Source: Bacillota bacterium
GTDB taxonomy: Bacteria; Bacillota; Clostridia; Peptostreptococcales; Anaerovoracaceae
Reading direction: 5' to 3'
Assembly (NCBI GenBank): GCA_017537495.1
Contig: JAFYKS010000320.1
Span: forward strand, 1 to 6,072
DNA length: 6,072 nucleotides
A program made the position numbers and the translations under genes. This document shows, one piece after another, positions 5,301 to 6,072 of this stretch; the first letter of the stretch is position 1, and every line of letters begins with the position of its first letter. The notes under the pieces are model-generated. The model searched no databases. It was not told the origin of the DNA and worked only from the letters and a program-made list of their open reading frames with translations.

Positions 5301-6072
5301 ATGAAAGACTGGATGAAGAGAATATTCGTGGCAGGACTCTGTATTATGCTGGTTGTGAGTCTGGTACGGATTCAGAATCTGAAAGAGGAGTTGGAAAGGG
5401 AAACTGGCTATCTGCAGAGCCGGGTTCAATCACTGGAAAGCCAGATTAACAGCATCTACCGGGAGGTAGATGAAATGCTGGAAAAGGAGACAAGTCTGCT
5501 TACCTTCGAGGAATGGAAGATCACTTCTATGGATGTGGAGGCAGAAACGGCCAATATTGAGGTTACAATTACACCGAAAGAATATCAGGAAGGCATGACG
5601 GAGGCTGTTTTGCAGGTTGGAAACGAGGAGTATCCGATGACCCTGAAAGACGGAAGCTTCCGGGCTGAAGTGGAAACGGCACTTTTTGATAACTGTCAGA
5701 TCGAGGCAGTGGTGATGAGGGATGGCAGTCAGGTGAGAACGGAACATTTGGACTGGAGCATTCATCCGCGGTATGATATGCTCCCGGATGTGTATGCCCA
5801 TCTAAATGGCAAATGGTCTTTCGGTCCGCGGGGAAAGGATTACTCTACTGCAGAGTGTGATGGAACCGTTCAAATTAACATTGACAGCAAGGGTGACATG
5901 GCTGAAATCAAGTCTGTTCATCTGCTCGAAGTTCTGGATGGGGAAGTTCAGGAAAGAACTGAGATTTCGGCAGATGAAAACGGAATGTATACAGCTGAAT
6001 GCAAGGAAAAATATGAGTTGCCGTTTGGAGCACGTTTTGAGCTTGTGGCAGAGGTTGTAGACCAATATGGCC
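5301..6072 (+). CDS. Anchored coiled-coil surface protein with beta domains (3' end outside window)
   Basis: This frame is open from ATG 5301 to the last base and gives 257 residues without a stop. AAAGGGG at 5288-5294 lies six bases before the start. Residues 8-23 form a membrane anchor. Residues 25-63 form a coiled coil (LKEELERE, LQSRVQSLESQI, VDEMLEKE) that would act as a stalk outside the cell. From about 70 on, the chain is beta-rich, probably two Ig-like domains: about 71-157, from EEWKITSMDVE to EHLDWSIHP, and about 165-257, still running at the edge. I recall similar anchor-coil-beta proteins in Clostridia genomes, all without known function. No enzyme motif is visible in the part present. 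It belongs to the right block and starts 20 bases after the two-helix protein gene. Confidence 0.88.
   Translation, partial: MKDWMKRIFVAGLCIMLVVSLVRIQNLKEELERETGYLQSRVQSLESQINSIYREVDEMLEKETSLLTFEEWKITSMDVEAETANIEVTITPKEYQEGMTEAVLQVGNEEYPMTLKDGSFRAEVETALFDNCQIEAVVMRDGSQVRTEHLDWSIHPRYDMLPDVYAHLNGKWSFGPRGKDYSTAECDGTVQINIDSKGDMAEIKSVHLLEVLDGEVQERTEISADENGMYTAECKEKYELPFGARFELVAEVVDQYG
5453..5472. repeat. 8-bp inverted repeat with GGGA loop inside the coiled-coil gene
   Basis: CATCTACC at 5453-5460 and GGTAGATG at 5465-5472 are exact inverted copies around GGGA, a GNRA-type tetraloop if folded as RNA. It covers codons 51-58 at the end of the coiled coil and is not followed by a T-run. It would form a stable small mRNA hairpin; chance cannot be excluded. 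Confidence 0.5.

Noticed and set aside
5264..5449. 61-residue + strand frame at the start of the last gene
   Set aside because: It runs in another frame through the membrane anchor and coiled coil of the gene beginning at 5301, which has the better ribosome site and a coherent protein.
5806..6060. 84-residue + strand frame near the right edge
   Set aside because: It is out of frame within the open, beta-rich protein that continues to the window end, and it lacks a ribosome site.

Overview
The window is a dense, one-directional stretch of small protein genes, all on the + strand, with short gaps, strong G-rich ribosome binding sites and base composition in the mid-40s %GC by eye. This style, together with several protein patterns I recognise from anaerobic gut Firmicutes, points to a Clostridia genome, most likely Lachnospiraceae or a relative. 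That placement is an inference. I see no tRNA, rRNA, transposase, integrase, CRISPR array or replication origin.

Left block (1-3898): the tail of an unknown gene (1-129) is followed by six genes with gaps of 17-31 bases that look like one operon. In order they are: a membrane-anchored protein with a conserved-looking C-terminal domain (158-1108); a smaller anchored protein (1127-1627); a tiny hydrophobic protein (1657-1896); a soluble protein with a GKSIG..LGMT N-terminal motif (1916-2494); a truncated alpha/beta-hydrolase-like protein that has lost its nucleophile serine and is fused to a four-cysteine zinc ribbon (2512-3273); and a soluble protein of a family I associate with uncharacterised Clostridia proteins (3305-3898).

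Middle (3895-4068): the only sizeable gap holds a near-consensus vegetative promoter (TTGACA, 17 bases, TATCAT). Its -35 box overlaps the stop codon of the gene before it. A leader of about 110 bases follows and ends in a long hairpin with a T-run. An upstream copy of CTGCGGG can pair with the 5' arm of that hairpin, so the leader could switch between a terminator and an antiterminator fold. It may equally be a free-standing small RNA.

Right block (4069-6072): four genes read on from the leader. They are a soluble-domain protein with two C-terminal membrane helices, an anchored protein with an Ig-like (Big_14-type) domain, a 59-residue two-helix membrane protein, and a gene cut by the window edge that encodes an anchor, a coiled coil and beta-rich extracellular domains.

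No gene has an assignable catalytic activity. Taken together the proteins are mostly membrane-anchored or soluble accessory proteins. An envelope-associated module or an array of immunity-like genes next to an unseen effector gene would both fit; neither is proven here. The points most worth checking are the leader RNA and the catalytically dead hydrolase/zinc-ribbon fusion.
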